Assembly: GCA_002715375.1 (NCBI GenBank)
Contig: PAZA01000071.1
Coordinates: 1 to 43,533, forward strand
Reading direction: 5' to 3'
Length of the DNA stretch: 43,533 nt
Origin: Halobacteriovoraceae bacterium
GTDB lineage: Bacteria; Bdellovibrionota; Bacteriovoracia; Bacteriovoracales; Bacteriovoracaceae
In this document: piece after piece, positions 39,074 to 43,533 of the stretch
Numbering within the stretch: position 1 is the stretch's first letter
How the letters are laid out: every line of letters begins with the position of its first letter
Notes under the pieces: model-generated
Told to the model about the DNA's origin: nothing
Seen by the model: the letters and a program-made list of their open reading frames with translations, nothing else
Database searches by the model: none
Translations under genes and position numbers: made by a program

Positions 39074-39658
39074 ATGGAAATAAACTCAAGTACCATACTA
39101 GAATGGTCCATATTAATTTTTATACTCTTAGGTCTTTTTTATGGAGCGATTGCCATAAAAAATGAAAAAAGAGTATTTCTTCAAAACCTTAAAACTTTCC
39201 ACATAAAGCAATTTAAACTTAAAATACCTTCCTGGTGGGGGCTGGAAAAAGACACCGTCTCTCCCACAAAATCATCATTTATTCGAAAAGATACAAGATA
39301 TGACTGGAAAGCTAGCTTCGAATGGTTCACCCTTGAAGAATCCAAACTAGAGCTATCAGGAAGAGACTTATTTATTAAAATAATTAAAGAAAAGAAAATC
39401 CTTTTTGATGAAGTAGGAAGTGTTATTCATAATATACCTTTCCCTCAGTTTGATAAACCAAACCTACAAACAGCTAGAGTAGAAGGTATGGCCACCCAAT
39501 TTGGAACAGAAAGGATCTATTATGACGCTTTCATAGTCCTTGATAAAAAAGCTGGTGGCTATCTACTTTGCGAAAGCCGTAGCTCAGTGCTTAACGGTAT
39601 GGTTGAAGGCCCTTATTTTGAAGAGGTCATAAAAAGTATTGAGATAAAACAATCTTAG
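39074..39658 (+). CDS. hypothetical membrane-anchored protein
   Basis: N-terminal TM ILEWSILIFILLGLFYGAIAI; SD AAGGA before ATG 39074 (track ORF from 38939 would overlap the divergent promoter region). Confidence 0.65.
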   Translation: MEINSSTILEWSILIFILLGLFYGAIAIKNEKRVFLQNLKTFHIKQFKLKIPSWWGLEKDTVSPTKSSFIRKDTRYDWKASFEWFTLEESKLELSGRDLFIKIIKEKKILFDEVGSVIHNIPFPQFDKPNLQTARVEGMATQFGTERIYYDAFIVLDKKAGGYLLCESRSSVLNGMVEGPYFEEVIKSIEIKQS

Positions 39659-40563
39659 GGAGGACATTGCTCATTGGAATAACTAGAACTCCCAGTATTC
39701 AATTGAGGTATTGGAGTTCCAGAATCCCATTGCAATTTTAATGTGCTGTCCGTTGCAACCTGGACACCAACTTTTACACACTGTGCGGATGGCAAGTGGT
39801 AGTCTGGACAAACAGTTGTAGCATTTGAACCATAGACATCCTTATTTTCACAAAAGAAATCCCAATAGATATTATCAATTGAAAGAACAAATCTATCCGA
39901 ATCCTTGGGTACTTCTAAAGACAAGATTGAAGAGCAACTACCTACGTTTATTGCCTCACCCTGAGTTACAGGAACATCGTATTGCTTTACAAACTTCCTT
40001 ACTCCAGGATTATTATTGTCCACTCCATAAAGAGAAACTTTTAACCTCATCTTAGTAAAGAAATATTTCGAATCTTGATTTGAACAGATAACCCCATTGG
40101 CGTCCTTTATCGTATTATCAGTGGGTCTTTTGTAAACTAAAAAGCGAACCTGAAGAACAGAGTCTGACTTGAACCTCTCTTTAAGACAGCTTACATTTTC
40201 AGAACTCCAAACCTCATTTGCACCTGATGCCTTCCCACGTAGAACAAGAGAGAAATCATGAAGAGACCTTAAATAAGAACTCCTCACTTGCTCAGGGTCT
40301 TCGATAGTACTCCAGGATCCACCAACATTTACCTGCACTCCATGAGAAACTCCTTCTGTTAAACAGGAAGGGTCTAACTCGGATGAAGGAACTTCATTAT
40401 TGCATCCCTCACAATTACCATTTCCCCCAGAAGGAACTTCTGAAGTTTGACCAGACGATGAATCTCCTTCTCTTTTTCGCTCTAATTCAGGCCCACAACT
40501 GGAAACAAGAAAAACAAGCAGGGTAAGCCTAACAATCAGTTTTGGTAGGAGAAATCTTTTCAT
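39655..40563 (-). CDS. hypothetical lipoprotein
   Basis: Signal peptide with lipobox LVSSC; 302 aa. Confidence 0.7.
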   Translation of the reverse strand: MKRFLLPKLIVRLTLLVFLVSSCGPELERKREGDSSSGQTSEVPSGGNGNCEGCNNEVPSSELDPSCLTEGVSHGVQVNVGGSWSTIEDPEQVRSSYLRSLHDFSLVLRGKASGANEVWSSENVSCLKERFKSDSVLQVRFLVYKRPTDNTIKDANGVICSNQDSKYFFTKMRLKVSLYGVDNNNPGVRKFVKQYDVPVTQGEAINVGSCSSILSLEVPKDSDRFVLSIDNIYWDFFCENKDVYGSNATTVCPDYHLPSAQCVKVGVQVATDSTLKLQWDSGTPIPQLNTGSSSYSNEQCPP

Positions 40564-40621
40564 AACAAATCCTGTATAAATTTGAGGAACCTATTATCAA
40601 TTAAATTAAATTTCGCCAGAT

Positions 40622-40648
40622 TTATCGGTTAATTTCGGATTCCCTTAA
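40622..40648 (-). promoter_or_regulatory. candidate FliA/sigma28 promoter (TTAA-N15-ACCGATAA)
   Basis: Minus strand ACCGATAA (40622-40629) with TTAA 15 nt upstream (40645-40648); 58 nt upstream of lipoprotein ATG. Confidence 0.35.
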
Positions 40649-40675
40649 ATGGGACCAAAAAGAAATGGTCCCATT
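40648..40675. other. 10-bp inverted repeat (AATGGGACCA-N8-TGGTCCCATT)
   Basis: Perfect stem, loop AAAAGAAA, between the 40710 ORF stop and the downstream lipoprotein gene; no U-tract follows on either strand. Confidence 0.6.
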
Positions 40676-40709
40676 AAATGAGGAATTAAAGAAAGGTAAG
40701 GAGCTGCCT

Positions 40710-41156
40710 TTAGTTCTTTTTGGGGTTAAAAAACCTAATCTTTTTGATAAGAAAATTTGTAATCTCTTCGTCAGTTCCAAAAACGTCATCAATTAGATCG
40801 GACTCCAGAAGAAATTTATTTACGCGTAAAGCAACCTGCCTCAAAGACTCGACAAGGTATAAACCACCTATGTTCTCACCTTTAAAAGATTTTATTATCT
40901 CTTTCCTTGCATGGTTAAAAACTTCGGACTCTGTTACATCCTCAGGTACATTTTCAGCACCCATTTTGTCTTCAACTTCTTCAATAGCTTGGTCTTTAAT
41001 ATCTTCGTCAGTTGCAAAACTTACACCGTACTCAGTCGCAAGTGCATCAATAAGCTCAAGCCTCTTTTCAATATCGAACTCAATTATTTTATGTTCCTTG
41101 AGATGATTGACTGTATACAGCGCAAGCGTCTTTAAGGTTTCAAAATCAGTTTTCAT
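40710..41156 (-). CDS. hypothetical protein, possibly DUF507-like
   Basis: 148 aa acidic helical protein, MKTDFETLKTLALYTVNHLKEHKIIEFD...; weak family recognition. Confidence 0.55.
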   Translation of the reverse strand: MKTDFETLKTLALYTVNHLKEHKIIEFDIEKRLELIDALATEYGVSFATDEDIKDQAIEEVEDKMGAENVPEDVTESEVFNHARKEIIKSFKGENIGGLYLVESLRQVALRVNKFLLESDLIDDVFGTDEEITNFLIKKIRFFNPKKN

Positions 41157-41211
41157 AAACGTTCCTTACTAATTTGACTTCGGACCCAGTCTACCTTAAT
41201 TAAGTGTCACT

Positions 41212-42807
41212 CTACAACACTCTTTTTGAGATGAATTTTTTTAATTCGCTATATTCACCCATAGAAAAGAGTGAGAAAGTATAGGCTAAAAAACCAAAAA
41301 TTCCTATTAAACAAAAATAAAAAATCTTCCATAGAAAGGGAAGAGAATAATCAAAGTAATCACGCACCACCCAATCAACTGCCAGATAAACGATTACCCC
41401 TGCCAGAACTATTTTAAGAATTCTTAAACTAAAAAAGAAGTTTAATGGCAAATTGAGAAGCCTTTTCAACAAAACAGACTGGCACAGCACATTGACGCCC
41501 ATCGACAAACTCGTTCCTAAGGCGAGAATATAGAAGCCAAACCGATCTACAAAAGCCAGGCAAAAAACAATATTAAGTCCTATGCAACACATTGAGACTA
41601 TAACGGGAATTCTTGGTTTATCCAAAGCGTAAAATGTTGGAGCAAAAACTTTGTAGCATCCATAAAAAGGGAGACCAAGTAAGTACATCTTTAAAGCTAA
41701 GGTTGATTGATCCGTATCACTTGGTAAAAAAGCACCTCTTTCAAAAATTAAATGAATAGAAGGCTTTGCCATTGCATATAAAAGAGAAAAAGAAGGAATC
41801 AGAACTAAAAAGGAAATTAAGTAACTAGTCTTAAGAAAGGAAACAGCTTTCTCTTTTTCCCCTTTTTTCCATGACTCACTGAAATGCACTAAATTTGAGC
41901 CCGCAATAGAAACGCTGAGAACTCCCACAGGAAATTGAAAGAGTCTAAAGGCATAATTGAGCCAAGAAACAGCACCAACAACTGTGCCCGTTGCCAAAAT
42001 AGTTGTAATCAAAATATTAATTTGAGTCGCAGCAATACCTATTGTACCGATCCCAACTCTTCCAAATACCTTTTTTGCATCGCCACTTAAAATCCTCCCA
42101 GGTCTAAGAGGCTTAAAGTTTTTAAAATAAATGAAAGGTATCTGAATAACCAATTGAATCACTCCACCCAAAAGAACACCCAAACCCATAGATAAACCTG
42201 GGTGAAAACCTCTTTTTTCCAGCAGAGAGGGAAACCACAATATGGATAAAATCATAACAAGGTTAAAAAAAGCAGGCGCCAAAGAAGGCATAAAAAAAAC
42301 CTTAAGAGTATTAAGAACTCCCATAACTAGAGCTGCTAAAGAGATAAGGGTCAAAAATGGCGCCATAACCCTAACTAACTGCACTGCTAAAAAGTATTGC
42401 TCCTGATTTTTCTCAAAAGATGAAGCATACAAACTGACAAGCTCTGGCGCAAAAATAATAATTCCAATGGAGATAATGCTTGTCGATATTAAAAGAAGCA
42501 TGGCAACAGATGCAAAAAGCTGCCTAGCTTTTTTTTCGTCCTTAGTAATAACATCTGTAAAAATGGGAACGAAAGCGGAAGAAAAAACTCCCTCTGCAAA
42601 AAGATCTCTTAAAACATTTGGAATGCGGAAAGCGACATTAAAAGCATCCGTTACAATAGAAGCACCGAACATTGCTGCCATGACTTGCTCTCTAACAAGA
42701 CCTAACACCCTGCTAGAAAATGTAGCGATGGCCATCTTGGCCATAGAAAGGACATAAGAGAGACTGATCCTCTTTCGGCCCCTTTCGCCTTTCATTGTCA
42801 TTTCCAA
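41212..42807 (-). CDS. murJ: lipid II flippase MurJ
   Basis: FSSRVLGLVREQVMAAMFGASIVTDAFNVAFRIPNVLRDLFAEGVFSSAFVPIF. Confidence 0.96.
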   Translation of the reverse strand: MEMTMKGERGRKRISLSYVLSMAKMAIATFSSRVLGLVREQVMAAMFGASIVTDAFNVAFRIPNVLRDLFAEGVFSSAFVPIFTDVITKDEKKARQLFASVAMLLLISTSIISIGIIIFAPELVSLYASSFEKNQEQYFLAVQLVRVMAPFLTLISLAALVMGVLNTLKVFFMPSLAPAFFNLVMILSILWFPSLLEKRGFHPGLSMGLGVLLGGVIQLVIQIPFIYFKNFKPLRPGRILSGDAKKVFGRVGIGTIGIAATQINILITTILATGTVVGAVSWLNYAFRLFQFPVGVLSVSIAGSNLVHFSESWKKGEKEKAVSFLKTSYLISFLVLIPSFSLLYAMAKPSIHLIFERGAFLPSDTDQSTLALKMYLLGLPFYGCYKVFAPTFYALDKPRIPVIVSMCCIGLNIVFCLAFVDRFGFYILALGTSLSMGVNVLCQSVLLKRLLNLPLNFFFSLRILKIVLAGVIVYLAVDWVVRDYFDYSLPFLWKIFYFCLIGIFGFLAYTFSLFSMGEYSELKKFISKRVL

Positions 42808-42955
42808 AACTCTGCTCCAAAAAACTCATTAAGTGTTTTACGCATTAAAGACTGTATGATAATCCTCAAGCTTAGTAAGTTTTTTTTACCCTTATTTTGC
42901 AAAAATTCATAATAGATTTTTGTATGTGAACTTCGAAGAAAGGAGCTGGTTAAAA

Positions 42956-43533
42956 ATGGAAGCCACACAAAGTTTTTTTACTTATAGTCCAGTCATTGGG
43001 CTGGTCGGTTTTGTCTTTGCACTCATGACTTATGCATGGGTTGTTAAACAACCTGCAGGTAATGCAAAGATGACTCACATTGCAACACTTATTGAAAACG
43101 GTTCAATGACATTCCTAAAAAAGGAATACATGATCCTTATCGGTTTTCTTGTTGTTGTTGCTGCTCTCCTCGGAGCAAAACTCGGAACAAACAGCGCAAT
43201 TTGTTATCTCGCTGGGGCTTTCATGTCTATGCTTTGTGGCTATATCGGGATGAAAGCTGCAACCAAAGCAAACGTAAGAACAGCTGAAGCTGCAGCTCAA
43301 AGTGGTCAGGGAAAAGCTCTTTCAGTCGCCTTTTTTGGTGGATCAGTTATGGGTATGGCCGTTGCTTCACTAGGTCTTCTAGGAATTGCTCTTGCTTATA
43401 AGTTTCTAACAAGTGGAAGTGCTATTGAAGCTCTTAACGGTTTTGCGATGGGTGCTTCTTCAATTGCTCTTTTTGCTAGAGTTGGTGGTGGTATCTACAC
43501 AGAAGCTGCTGGCGTTGGTGCTGACCTCGTTGG
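42956..43533 (+). CDS. hppA: membrane-bound pyrophosphatase, N-terminal part (truncated by window end)
   Basis: Manual translation from ATG 42956: [39 protein letters not shown]...[21 protein letters not shown]...[28 protein letters not shown]. Confidence 0.93.
   Translation, partial: [192 protein letters not shown]

Noticed and set aside
40648-40675. Rho-independent terminator
   Set aside because: Good 10-bp stem but no U-tract on either strand, so listed only as an inverted repeat.
40720-41135. Plus-strand ORFs antisense to the 40710-41156 gene
   Set aside because: Ser-rich shadow ORFs opposite an acidic helical protein; typical codon-mirror artefacts.
41105-41215. TTAA-N15-TCCGAAGT as another FliA site upstream of the 40710-41156 gene
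   Set aside because: Poor -10 match and too close to the start codon; illustrates background rate of weak sigma28-like matches.
43115-43300. 61-aa minus-strand ORF
   Set aside because: Antisense to the hppA reading frame, which is clearly coding.

Overview
The 43.5 kb AT-rich window is gene-dense and looks like chromosomal core sequence, probably from a Bdellovibrionota/Bacteriovorax-like bacterium (taxon is inferred from gene content and not verified). It has no CRISPR array, tRNA, rRNA or IS element that I can support. From left to right it contains: (1) a truncated rpsA; (2) a co-directional envelope-biogenesis block on the minus strand (prfB, lolC, lolD, bamA, skp, fabZ, lpxA, a Gfo/Idh oxidoreductase that is a gnnA candidate, lpxB, lpxK); (3) ybeY on the minus strand and mazG-coaE on the plus strand; (4) a long minus-strand flagellar operon, fliL-fliM-fliN-fliO-fliP-fliQ-fliR-flhB-flhA-flhF-flhG-fliA, ending in two uncharacterised genes; (5) an accessory block with a DsbA-like lipoprotein, an amidase-SpoIID pair, a degenerate uracil-DNA-glycosylase-like protein, a small zinc-ribbon gene, uvrC, a Zn-finger/DUF3553-like gene, a Gly-rich tandem-repeat secreted protein and lipoproteins; (6) murJ and the start of a membrane pyrophosphatase. 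The strongest leads are: an FlhF whose GTPase motifs (P-loop, DTAG, TKxD) have all been lost, next to an FlhG lacking the N-terminal DQAxxLR FlhF-activating motif; several FliA(sigma28)-like sites (TAAA-N15-nCCGATnn) in front of accessory genes, including the Gly-rich repeat protein and a 70-aa zinc-ribbon protein; a UDG-like protein with motif A and two Fe-S cysteines lost; a canonical prfB +1 frameshift missed by the ORF track; and a membrane pyrophosphatase with E/G in place of two near-invariant active-site K/D residues.
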